This document shows, piece after piece, positions 8,501 to 15,714 of a DNA stretch of 64,000 nt. Both the position numbers and the translations under genes were made by a program. Positions within the stretch are counted from its first letter, which is position 1. Each line of letters opens with the position of its first letter. Source of the DNA: Sinorhizobium glycinis. GTDB lineage: Bacteria; Pseudomonadota; Alphaproteobacteria; Rhizobiales; Rhizobiaceae. Where the stretch lies: NCBI RefSeq assembly GCF_001651865.1, contig NZ_LPUX01000050.1:355469-419468 (forward strand), in the 5' to 3' direction. The notes beneath the pieces are model-generated. The model saw only the letters and a list, made by a program, of their open reading frames with translations, did not search any database and had not been told where the DNA came from.

Positions 8501-9711
8501 GACTTGAAGGAGACCGCGCGCGAAAGGATGCGCCCGTCCACCTCCGGCAGAGCGACATTCATGCCGAGGTCGCGCGCCATCAGCCCTTGCGGCGAGGCTT
8601 CCCATGCCTCGCGGGAGGACCCTGAAAAGATGACCTGCAGCACCGGCGCGCCGGTGGATTCCAGCACCGTCGGCTGCCGGTCGGCGCCGGGTGCCGAGAC
8701 GGCGAAGCCGGTGGCATTCATCACCACATCCGGCGCCGCCTCGGAGAAGATGGCCTCGAGCGTGCCGATCGAGACCTGCTCCTTGAGGCTCGAGACGAAG
8801 ACGGGGAGCGCGCGCATGCCATCGGCCGCCAGCGCGTCTATGAGCGCCTCGACGGGTTTGGTCTCACCGCTTTGCACGAGGGCGCGATAGAAGCAGATGG
8901 CGACGATGGGGTGGGTCTCCACGACCGGAGACGTACCCCCCTCTGCCCTGCCGGGCATCTCCCCCACAAGGGTGGAGATTAGCGCGTGGCTACCGCCTGT
9001 TTCCCCAACTCTGTCAGCCTGCGGCCTCACCTCAATTTCGGCCGCGGGTGAGGAGCGAACGCTCGCCTCCCTGCTCTCCCCCCTTGTGGGGGAGATGTCC
9101 GGCAGGACAGAGGGGGGTATTGTCGAGCCCGCAACAGCTTTCCACCGCTCGACCCCGATCACGCCTTCGCCCGGCCACCATATACCGGCCTTGAGCAATG
9201 GCCGAGCCGGCTGCGGCTTTTCGCCGCCGTCGATCAGCGCCTCGGCATAGTCGAGGAACAGGCTGGCATTGTCGGCTCCGCCCTCGGTGAAATAGGCCCA
9301 GAGACGCTGACGGTCTTCTGCCGAGACGGTAGAAAATGGCTCAAGGCCGGGGTCGGGCTTGTCGTCACCCGGCAGCACGGCAATCTCGAACTTGCCCGCG
9401 ACCGCCGCCGCATAGAGCGCTTCCAGCACGTATCGAAAATAGCTGGCGCCGCCGAGCGGTCGGACGACGATCAGCTTCGCATGGCGTGCCGTACGTTCGG
9501 CATAGGTATCGACCGACATCGGATGCATGAGGTTCATCAGGCTCGCGATGCGCAAGCTCTTCGCCCCTGCGCGCCGCCGATGGGCGGCGGCGATCGAGGC
9601 AAGCTCCGTATCCGCGGCTGACAGGAACAGGATATCGGCCGGGCTCTGCCCGAGGTCGATCGCTTCGTTACCGTCCGCGATCGTGCCCTTCTGGGCTAGG
9701 AGGAGGTGCAT
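5512..9711 (-). CDS. cobN: CobN, cobaltochelatase large subunit, with two in-frame repeat insertions
   Basis: ATP-dependent insertion of Co2+ into hydrogenobyrinic acid a,c-diamide, working with CobS and CobT (not in this window). Start ATG 9711 (MHLLLAQKGTI), giving 1399 aa; the longer frame from 9762 would run into a repeat. The Mg-chelatase-H/CobN core is recognisable throughout (for example MANYPNRDGRLGNGVGLDTP, HMGKHGNLEWLPGK, TYLTWGGYAYG, and YHNDHSRPEKP). Two palindromic repeat elements lie inside the gene without breaking the frame, adding roughly residues 197-259 and 809-878. Both inserts contain PPSVLPDISPTRGE and LVGEMPGRAEGG. Removing them leaves about 1265 aa, close to the normal size of about 1250-1275. 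Confidence 0.96.
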   Translation of the reverse strand: MHLLLAQKGTIADGNEAIDLGQSPADILFLSAADTELASIAAAHRRRAGAKSLRIASLMNLMHPMSVDTYAERTARHAKLIVVRPLGGASYFRYVLEALYAAAVAGKFEIAVLPGDDKPDPGLEPFSTVSAEDRQRLWAYFTEGGADNASLFLDYAEALIDGGEKPQPARPLLKAGIWWPGEGVIGVERWKAVAGSTIPPSVLPDISPTRGESREASVRSSPAAEIEVRPQADRVGETGGSHALISTLVGEMPGRAEGGTSPVVETHPIVAICFYRALVQSGETKPVEALIDALAADGMRALPVFVSSLKEQVSIGTLEAIFSEAAPDVVMNATGFAVSAPGADRQPTVLESTGAPVLQVIFSGSSREAWEASPQGLMARDLGMNVALPEVDGRILSRAVSFKSASVYDPLVEANIVGHEPLADRVRFSARLAANWTKLRRAGPEARRVAIVMANYPNRDGRLGNGVGLDTPAGTLEVLKAMAAEGYAISDLPEDGDALIRFLMAGPTNAASRDREIRETISLRSYNDFLASLPQEIQQQVSGRWGAPEADPFFLDGQFALPLARFGDVIVGIQPARGYNIDPKETYHAPDLVPPHGYLAFYAFLRQVFGADAIVHMGKHGNLEWLPGKALALCETCYPEAVFGPTPHLYPFIVNDPGEGTQAKRRTSAVIIDHLTPPLTRAESYGPLKDLEALVDEYYEAAGGDPRRLRLLSRQILDLVRDIGLDQDAGIEKGDSDDKALEKLDAYLCDLKEMQIRDGLHIFGVAPEGRLLTDLTVALARVPRALGEGGDQSLQRAIAVDLGLGGSVKVPPSVLPDISPTRGEIRDVSTSTKKTVETQAGPTAACRAIISNETREKAGGHPPISPLVGEMPGRAEGGIPPHPFDPLDCVMSAPWIGPKPDLLATLSDAPWRTAGDTVERIELLATKLVSGETACPDGWTNTRAVLEEIEARLKPSIQGSGAAEIKGLLTGLDGRFVAPGPSGAPTRGRPDVLPTGRNFYSVDSRAVPTPAAYELGKKSAELLIRRYLQDHGEWPSSFGLTAWGTSNMRTGGDDIAQALALIGAKPVWDMASRRVTGYEIVPLAVLGRPRVDVTLRISGFFRDAFPEQIALFDKAIRAIGALEEDDADNMIAARMRAEARRLEEKGVEPKEAARRASYRVFGAKPGAYGAGLQALIDEKGWEKRGDLAETYLTWGGYAYGAGEDGKAERGIFEERLRTIEAVVQNQDNREHDLLDSDDYYQFEGGMSAAAEHLSGQRPAIYHNDHSRPEKPVIRSLEEEIGRVVRARVVNPKWIDGVMRHGYKGAFEIAATVDYMFAFAATTGAVRDHHFEAAYRAFIADEKVLDFLRDKNPAALAEIAQRFLEAVDRALWNPRSNSARFELNSLSGGAATDRSRAGNE
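7078..7283. repeat. Palindromic repeat element inserted in cobN (copy 1)
   Basis: About 206 bp bounded by imperfect inverted arms. The left arm (7078-about 7122) begins with a run of C then CTCTGCCCTGCCGGGCATC. The right arm (about 7236-7283) holds the complementary GATGTCCGGCAGGACAGAG. Each arm also contains its own small palindrome, CCCCCACAAGGGGG / CCCCCTTGTGGGGG. The centre is a less conserved loop. This is the style of rhizobial intergenic mosaic/palindromic elements; family assignment is from memory of such repeats, not from a search. It is translated in frame as part of CobN. Confidence 0.85.
8934..9120. repeat. Palindromic repeat element inserted in cobN (copy 2)
   Basis: About 187 bp with the same arms as the element at 7078-7283: TACCCCCCTCTGCCCTGCC on the left, and GTCCGGCAGGACAGAGGGGG on the right. 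The start of the loop (GTGGCTACCGCCTGTTTCCC) resembles the loop of the other copy (GTGGCCACCGGCCTTTTCCC), while the rest has diverged. It is read in the same orientation and frame, so both inserts give related peptides in the protein. One mismatch (GGGTGGAG for GGGGGGAG) lies in the left arm. Confidence 0.85.
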
Positions 9712-9740
9712 GACATTCGCCCGTAAGCGCTGTGAAGAGA

Positions 9741-9928
9741 CCCCTCCCCAACCCCTCCCCACAAGGGGGAGGGGCTAGCCGGTGCCTCGCGCAGGCTCTC
9801 CACAAGAGGCAACCGTCTTGCCACACGCATGCGCCCATGCCACATCGCAGCGACCGATCTAGAGCGTAGCAGTTCCGGCAGACGCCGCCGAAGCCCCTCC
9901 CCCTTGTGGGGAGGGGTTGGGGAGGGGT
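9741..9928. repeat. Intergenic palindromic repeat between cobW and cobN
   Basis: About 188 bp with long inverted arms: 9741-9774 (CCCCTCCCCAACCCCTCCCC then ACAAGGGGGAGGGG) and 9893-9928, its reverse complement. The internal palindrome around CCACAAGGGGG resembles that of the two elements inside cobN, but the outer arm sequence differs, so it belongs to a related but distinct family. It sits in the 244-nt gap between cobW and cobN and would be transcribed in the cobP-W-N-O message, where it could fold into a strong hairpin. Confidence 0.8.
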
Positions 9929-9955
9929 ACTTCCCGAACACCTTCAAAACTAACC

Positions 9956-11020
9956 TCACACCAGCGCCGAGATTGCCGCCCGCACCGCGGCCTCATCCAT
10001 GTCGTGCAGGCCGATGACGACGAGGCGCGTGCCGCGCGTCTCGCCGGGTGCCCAGGCGCGGTCGTAATATTGATCGATACGGCTGCCGACCGCCTGGATC
10101 AGCAGACGCATGGGCTTGTCCGGAACATCGGCGAAGCCTTTGAGGCGCAATATGTCGTGCTCCGCGACGACACCCTTGAGACGATCGATGAAGCGTGCCG
10201 GATCGGCGACCGCTCCGAGCTCGACCACGAAGCTGTCGAACTCATCATGATCGTGCTCCTCGCCCGCCTCGTGGTCCATCTCGTGATGCGATTTGCGGTT
10301 GGCGATCTCGCCCTCGGTACCGACGCCGAGGCCGAGCAGGATCGCAGCCGCCACCTCGCCGTTCCTTGCCTCGATCATCGTCGGCTTGCGGCTGATGCGG
10401 GAGGCGACCTCGTCGCGCACGGACTTCAGGCCGGCGGCGTCGATGAGATCGGTCTTGTTGAGGACGATGAGGTCGGCGGCGGTGAGCTGGTCCTCGAAAA
10501 GCTCTTCGAGCGGGCTCTCGTGGTCGAGATTGTCGTCGTTGACGCGCAGCGCATCGACCTTGTCGTGATCGTCGGCAAAGCGGCCGGCGGCAACGGCGGC
10601 GCTGTCGACGACTGTTACGACCCCATCCACCGTCACTTCGCTGCGGATGTCCGGCCAGTTGAAGGCGGCGACCAGCGGCTGCGGGAGCGCGAGCCCGGAG
10701 GTCTCGATGACGATATGATCCGGGCGGTTCTCGCGCTCGAGCAGTTTCGTCATGGTCGGAATGAAGTCGTCGGCAACTGTGCAGCAGATGCAGCCGTTGG
10801 TAAGCTCGATGATGTCCTCTTCCGAACAGGCCTCAGCACCGCAACCCTTGAGCACGTCGCCGTCGACACCGAGGTCCCCGAACTCATTGATGATCAGTGC
10901 AATCCGCTTGCCGTCGGCATTCTGCAGCAGATTGCGGATCATCGTGGTCTTGCCGGCACCGAGGAAGCCGGTGATGACCGTGGCGGGGATCTTGCCCGGT
11001 TGGGGCTTTGCAAGTGTCAT
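9956..11020 (-). CDS. cobW: CobW, cobalamin-synthesis metallochaperone GTPase
   Basis: G3E-family GTPase thought to load Co2+ for the CobNST chelatase. 354 aa. Motifs in order are the P-loop VITGFLGAGKTT, the metal-binding CxCC motif (NGCICCTV), the switch region ETSGLALPQP, the base-recognition NKTD (VLNKTDLID), and a His/Asp-rich stretch (HHEMDHEAGEEHDHDEFD), then the CobW C-terminal domain. It starts 3 nt after the cobP stop and is separated from cobN by a palindromic repeat. Confidence 0.96.
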   Translation of the reverse strand: MTLAKPQPGKIPATVITGFLGAGKTTMIRNLLQNADGKRIALIINEFGDLGVDGDVLKGCGAEACSEEDIIELTNGCICCTVADDFIPTMTKLLERENRPDHIVIETSGLALPQPLVAAFNWPDIRSEVTVDGVVTVVDSAAVAAGRFADDHDKVDALRVNDDNLDHESPLEELFEDQLTAADLIVLNKTDLIDAAGLKSVRDEVASRISRKPTMIEARNGEVAAAILLGLGVGTEGEIANRKSHHEMDHEAGEEHDHDEFDSFVVELGAVADPARFIDRLKGVVAEHDILRLKGFADVPDKPMRLLIQAVGSRIDQYYDRAWAPGETRGTRLVVIGLHDMDEAAVRAAISALV

Positions 11021-11023
11021 GAG

Positions 11024-11551
11024 TCAACCCTTCATTTTCAGCGGCAACCCGGCCGCGACGAAATAGACTTCGGCGGAATTCTCCGCGACGATCTGGTGCA
11101 GGCGGCCGGCATGATCACGGAAGTCGCGCGCCATGCGGTTTTCCGGAACGATACCGAGACCGACCTCGTTCGAGACGAAGATGAGCCGCGCCTGCATACC
11201 GGGCAGCAATGCGGCCAGTGCCGCAAACTCGGCTGCCATGTCGCGCCCTTCCATCATCAAGTTCGTGACCCACAGGGTGAGGCAGTCGACGAGGATGGCG
11301 CGCCCTGGAGAATCCAGGCTGCGAAGCAGACCGGAAAGCTCGACCGGTTCTTCATGCGTCGTCCAGCCCTTGCCCTGCCGCGCCGCCTGGTGACGGGCGA
11401 TGCGGTCGCGCATTTCCTCGTCATAGGCGCGGCCGGTCGCGACATAGTGCATCGCGAGCCCCGAGGCTTCGACGAGCCTTTCCGCGAAACTCGATTTTCC
11501 GGAGCGCGCGCCGCCGAGCACGAGGACCGGGCCTGCATTGGGGATTGTCAT
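11024..11551 (-). CDS. cobP: CobP, adenosylcobinamide kinase / guanylyltransferase
   Basis: Bifunctional enzyme that phosphorylates adenosylcobinamide and makes GDP-cobinamide during nucleotide-loop assembly. 175 aa. P-loop [15 protein letters not shown]; conserved [12 protein letters not shown] (nucleotide-acceptor region); [10 protein letters not shown]; and [14 protein letters not shown]. It is the first gene after the cobalamin riboswitch and leads the cobP-cobW-cobN-cobO operon with tight spacing to cobW. Confidence 0.96.
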   Translation of the reverse strand: MTIPNAGPVLVLGGARSGKSSFAERLVEASGLAMHYVATGRAYDEEMRDRIARHQAARQGKGWTTHEEPVELSGLLRSLDSPGRAILVDCLTLWVTNLMMEGRDMAAEFAALAALLPGMQARLIFVSNEVGLGIVPENRMARDFRDHAGRLHQIVAENSAEVYFVAAGLPLKMKG

Positions 11552-11696
11552 CCGACCAGGCCTCGCGCGAGGAAGCCCGTGTGGCCAGAACGATAGGAAG
11601 CCGAGGCGTGACCGGCACGCACAGAAGACGATGTATAGGCCACGACAACCTCCGTGCTGGCATTGGGGAGAACTCCCCCGGGCGAAATGCCCTGAT

Positions 11697-12085
11697 GGAC
11701 GGCAGGTCTCCTGGCTCTCGGCGTCACGGGCAAGGCACTCCTGCGCACCCGGATGCGCATCGATGCTGAGCCCGAACGGGTCCGCCTCGCCTTCCCGGCG
11801 TCTGCTGGCTCGTGAAGGCGGACGATTCGTAGAAGAAGAGGCGTCCAGCCCGGCTGCTCACGATACCACGCCAGTGGCTTTTCCGGCGCGCCCTCCGACC
11901 TCGCGACAACTGCCCCATGCAGTTTCATCGGAAGAGGAGCGGCATGCCCGATGGCGAACCCTGACCGTTCTACAGTCGCGGGGTCGGCTGCGATAGGGGC
12001 GCCCGGTATGGGTCCGCCCGTCACATTCCCATTTACTCCCCCGCGCCGCTTCGGTGCGAGGGAACCATCCATCGCCGTAATTATG
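11697..12085 (-). promoter_or_regulatory. Cobalamin riboswitch upstream of cobP
   Basis: Reading the minus strand from about 12,085 down, the conserved B12-riboswitch blocks appear in the right order: GATGGTTCCC, then AAATGGGAATGTGACGG, GACCCCGCGACTGTAGAACG, the B12-box region GAAAAGCCACTGG, and finally GAGAGCCAGGAGACCTGCC near 11,701-11,720. A GC-rich hairpin (GGGCATTTCGCCC and CCGGGGGAGTTCTCCCC, about 11,663-11,696) follows on the way to the cobP start. This suggests shut-off of cobP-W-N-O when adenosylcobalamin is abundant. The region is longer than minimal examples because of variable arms; exact ends are approximate. Confidence 0.93.
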
Positions 12086-12320
12086 AAGCGGATGCGGCAA
12101 AGTCAATCGACGGCCTGCGACGCGAGGCCGGCGAATTGCGGCAGCGCGGGCGCGTCGCCAACTATGCGCCATTCTCATAATCCAAACGGGTAGGCAGACG
12201 CCCCTCCCCAGCACGTGATAAAACGCGCAGTCGAACCCGTGGCGGCTCCGATGCTTCGCCGGGGGTTTTCGATCATGTCCATGGCACTGAATTTTCTCAG
12301 CTCAGCCTGGAGGGGGTGCG

Positions 12321-13226
12321 ATGGCATATCTGCGTCGTGCCGCATTTGTCGCGCTAAGTGTCGCGCTTTACGGCTCCATGCCAAGCAAGGCCGCCGAACC
12401 GATTGGTCAGGCGATCCGGATCAAGACTGAAGTCAGCGGAGCGAGCGGGCCACTGGTCGTCAAGGACCCGGTTCATCGCGACGAGCGGATTCGGACATCC
12501 AGATCCGGGCTTGGCCAATTCGTCTTCCGAGACGGAAGCAAGCTTGCGGTAGGTGCCGGCTCGTCGGTCGTCATCGACAAATTCGTCTTCGACGACTCGA
12601 GATCGGTGCAGAAGTTGACCGTTGCGGCAGCGAAGGGAACGTTTCGCTGGATCAGCGGCAACTCGGGGCACTCGGCCTACCAGATCCTGACACCGGCCGG
12701 AACCATCGGCGTTCGAGGCACCGTCTTCGATTTTTACGTCGGCGGCGACGGCACGACGGCGGTGGTGCTCCTCAGCGGCGCTGCCGAATTTTGCGGCCGA
12801 GGAGGATGTCAACAGCTGACGCGGCGTTGCGACTGTGTGGTCGCCCGTCCCAATGGCGACATGACCGGAGCGCGACGGGTCGACCGAAGCATCCTCAGGA
12901 CACTCCGTAACCAGCAGGCTTTGCCGTTCCTCTCCGGCAGACAGCAGCTGTCGCCCGGATGGAGCGGGACGGGCTGCGGCCTTTCAGCTGGGATCCAGAT
13001 CCGCCCCGATCCAGTCCGCCCCCGTGCCGCGCCGCCACGCGAACCGGCTCCCAAACCGGACAATCCGCCCAAACCCGACAATCCGCCCAAACCCGACAAT
13101 CCAAGCAAACCGGATAAGCCAAGCAAACCGGATAAGCCAAGCAAACCGGACGAGCCGAGTAAACCGGACAAGCCAAGCAAACCGGATAAGCACAACAGAC
13201 CGGACAAGCCTGGCAAGCCCGACTAA
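12321..13226 (+). CDS. FecR-domain secreted protein with KPD repeat tail
   Basis: 301 aa with a signal peptide (about residues 1-24, cleavage near SKAAEP). The FecR domain covers roughly 40-170 and includes GQFVFRDGSKLAVGAGS and TPAGTIGVRGTVFDF. The tail from about residue 240 is a low-complexity repeat of KPDNPP/KPDKPS units encoded by a tandem 12-bp DNA repeat (about 13,051-13,215). It is preceded by AGGGGGTGCG before ATG 12321. FecR-type periplasmic proteins are often next to CHASE2 cyclases in rhizobia, as here. The TAA at 13224 is followed by in-frame sequence of similar composition to 13340, so the protein may be shortened. Confidence 0.85.
   Translation: MAYLRRAAFVALSVALYGSMPSKAAEPIGQAIRIKTEVSGASGPLVVKDPVHRDERIRTSRSGLGQFVFRDGSKLAVGAGSSVVIDKFVFDDSRSVQKLTVAAAKGTFRWISGNSGHSAYQILTPAGTIGVRGTVFDFYVGGDGTTAVVLLSGAAEFCGRGGCQQLTRRCDCVVARPNGDMTGARRVDRSILRTLRNQQALPFLSGRQQLSPGWSGTGCGLSAGIQIRPDPVRPRAAPPREPAPKPDNPPKPDNPPKPDNPSKPDKPSKPDKPSKPDEPSKPDKPSKPDKHNRPDKPGKPD
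13051..13215 (+). repeat. Tandem 12-bp coding repeat (KPD units)
   Basis: About 13 degenerate copies of a 12-bp unit of the type AAACCGGACAAGCCAAGC/CCG. It encodes Lys-Pro-Asp-(Asn/Lys/Glu)-Pro-(Pro/Ser). The perfect 12-bp period makes it prone to copy-number change by slippage. It is not a CRISPR array: there are no unique spacers. Confidence 0.85.
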
Positions 13227-13392
13227 CACGACAAAAGCTGGCACGACAAACCGAACAAATTCGACAGGCCGGACATGCCGAGCAACCGTGATGACTCGCG
13301 ATACGATCGGGGGAAGGCCCCTTCGCTCGGACGATGGTGACTATAGTTGAAGTTCCGAAAAGCGGCACCTTTTGCAGCGTCCGGCGAAGCAC

Positions 13393-15561
13393 CTATTCGC
13401 CAACCGCATCCTTCGCCGTCGGCTCACCAATGAAATGATCGCCGCGCCGGGAAATCCGGCGATAGAACTCCGACAAGCCCGGCGCCAGCGCAGACGCCTT
13501 AAGCTTTGCCGCGCCCAACATGCGCCGGCTGTCGGGGGAGCGGGCGCGCAAAGCGTCGACCAGCCGCCGGTGGACTTCCTGCAACTCGGCGAATTCATCC
13601 GAGGCGGCCAGTCGCTCGTCACCGACGACTCCAAAGAGCCTCGTTCGCGTGCTCTTGCCCTTGAGCCCCAATGCTCCGGCCTCCAGCAGGGCACAACCGC
13701 CGGCCAAACTTGCCGTCGCCTCGGACACGAGAATATCGTAACCGACTTCTTTGCAAGCGGATTCGATGCGCGCCGCCACATTGACGGTGTCTCCGACCGC
13801 CGAATAGTTGAAATGCGTCTCAGCGCCCATGTTACCGACGCAGGCAAGCCCGGTGTGGATTCCAATCCCGATGGCGACGCTTTGGCCCGTTCCGAAACCG
13901 AAGGCATCCTTGTCATTGAGACGAGCAAGCGTTTCTCGCATCGCCAAAGCCGCGCGAACGGCCCTGCGAGGATGATCTCCAACATCGACGGGGGCGTTCC
14001 AGAAGGCCATGATCGAGTCGCCGATGAACTTGTCGAGCGTGCCCTCGTTTTCGATGACATGGCGACTCAACGCGTCGAGAAGCGTATTCAGGAACCCGAC
14101 CACCTCATGTGGCGCCAAACGCTCGCTGATCTCGGTGAAATTGCGCACGTCGACGAACATGATCGTCAGTTCACGATCGTCTCCGCCGAGGCGCAGGGCG
14201 TTCTGCGTGTGCTCGACGCGGTAAAGCAGCGACGGCGACAAATATTGGCCGAAAGCGCGCCGAACGACCCGGCGTTCCCGGTCGGTCACCAGGAAGCGGT
14301 ATGCCGTCGCGGCGAAATGCGTGACCAATCCGGAAAAGATCGGAGCAAGCGGGTCGAAGAGCAGTCCCGCATAGAGGAACGCGGTCCAGGAGGTCGCGAG
14401 AGCCAGTCCGGTAATCAGCAGCCCGCAGGCAAGCGCCACGCCGGGGCTCACGAAGGTCGTCGCGATTACGAGAAGGGTGCCGGCGACGGCGATCGACAGG
14501 ATCTCAAGCCCTTCGGCCCAGTCTGGACGCGAAAGGAAGCGACCCGACAGGATCTGCTCGACGGCCTGGGCGTGAAGCGAGACGCCCGGGACGTTGTGTC
14601 CAAGAGCCGTGGTGCGGATGTCCAGCAAGCCGGCAGCCGAGGTGCCGACGAAGACGATGCTGCCTTCGACCGCAGCCCTGACATCCTGGGGAGCACCCGA
14701 TGCGGCAAGCACGCGGCCGGCCGACACATATCTTTCCGCCCGGTCCTCACTGACGTAGAGCCAGAGCTCGCCAGCCGCCGTGACCGGCACGGCGAAATCG
14801 CCGATCTTGATCCGGGTTATCGTATCGGGCACGTCCTTTGCGCCGGCCAGCAGATAGGTGGAGGCGCCCTGCGCGACACGCAGCGCTTCGAGCGCCAAAT
14901 TCGGATAGAGCTGTTCGCCATCGCTGAGAAGCAGCGGGACCGTGCGCACGACCGCCGACGGGCTGCCGGGATTGAGGCTGATATGCCCAATGCCGGCCGC
15001 ATTGGACTCGAGTTCCGGCCGGAGCGGTGTTGCGGCCGTAAGCCGCGGCGGCGCGTCGAACGGGGTCTCGCCGGTGAAGGCGAAGCCCGCCTTCACCGGC
15101 GGTCGATAATGGCCTTCGTTCGATAGGCCGAAACCCAGCACGACGGGCTTGCCGGCGATTGCCCCGGCAAAGATTTCGTCATTGTCCGGTAATCGTTCCA
15201 GCAATGCGGGATCGATTCCCACGACGTCGCGCATAACGACGCGCGGCGACAGCCGATCGGGCTCCGCGAACAGAATATCAAAGGCAATGACGGCGGCCCC
15301 CATGTCGGAGAGTCTTTTGACCAGGGCAGCCAATCGATCCCTCGGCCAAGGCCACTGGCCGAACTCCCTGAGCGATGCCTCGTCGATATCGACGACCCGC
15401 ACCGGCAGGTTTTCGAGCGGCCGTGGCGCCAGTCGCTGGTACTCGTCGAAGGTGACTTCGCGGGCGAATCTCAGCAGTTGCGGATCACCTGCCCGCAGCA
15501 CCGTCAGAGCCGCGACAATTACCAATCCGATAAGGACGCCGACCAGCTGGGCGCGTGTCAT
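13393..15561 (-). CDS. CHASE2-domain adenylate/guanylate cyclase
   Basis: Membrane class III cyclase, 722 aa from ATG 15561 (MTRAQLVGVLIG). One N-terminal membrane segment (about 5-22); an extracytoplasmic CHASE2 sensor domain (about 35-330; LAALVKRLSDMGAAVIAFDILF, GHYRPPVKAG); then a membrane block (about 345-410); and a cyclase catalytic domain (about 455-640). The catalytic domain has metal-binding ELTIMFVDVRNFT, FIGDSIMAFWNAP and VNVAARIES. The neighbour on the other strand is a FecR-type protein, a common rhizobial pairing. The signal sensed is unknown; a longer start at 15660 adds 33 residues without membrane character. Confidence 0.93.
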   Translation of the reverse strand: MTRAQLVGVLIGLVIVAALTVLRAGDPQLLRFAREVTFDEYQRLAPRPLENLPVRVVDIDEASLREFGQWPWPRDRLAALVKRLSDMGAAVIAFDILFAEPDRLSPRVVMRDVVGIDPALLERLPDNDEIFAGAIAGKPVVLGFGLSNEGHYRPPVKAGFAFTGETPFDAPPRLTAATPLRPELESNAAGIGHISLNPGSPSAVVRTVPLLLSDGEQLYPNLALEALRVAQGASTYLLAGAKDVPDTITRIKIGDFAVPVTAAGELWLYVSEDRAERYVSAGRVLAASGAPQDVRAAVEGSIVFVGTSAAGLLDIRTTALGHNVPGVSLHAQAVEQILSGRFLSRPDWAEGLEILSIAVAGTLLVIATTFVSPGVALACGLLITGLALATSWTAFLYAGLLFDPLAPIFSGLVTHFAATAYRFLVTDRERRVVRRAFGQYLSPSLLYRVEHTQNALRLGGDDRELTIMFVDVRNFTEISERLAPHEVVGFLNTLLDALSRHVIENEGTLDKFIGDSIMAFWNAPVDVGDHPRRAVRAALAMRETLARLNDKDAFGFGTGQSVAIGIGIHTGLACVGNMGAETHFNYSAVGDTVNVAARIESACKEVGYDILVSEATASLAGGCALLEAGALGLKGKSTRTRLFGVVGDERLAASDEFAELQEVHRRLVDALRARSPDSRRMLGAAKLKASALAPGLSEFYRRISRRGDHFIGEPTAKDAVGE

Positions 15562-15714
15562 GACCGCCGACCCTTTTTGCCGAGGGGCGCGACTGGTTTC
15601 TCTCGGGAAAAAGCTGGTCTGCCGCCTCGCCGGCCATGCTGCATCCTTCGCAGCGGCCATGCAATATCAACAAACGGGGGTTCGGCGGCGAGTTGTGCGC
15701 CGGCGGTGCAGCAG

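Noticed and set aside
13051..13215. Regular 12-bp repeats taken as a possible CRISPR array
   Set aside because: The units are contiguous without spacers and encode the KPD tail of the FecR-type protein in frame.
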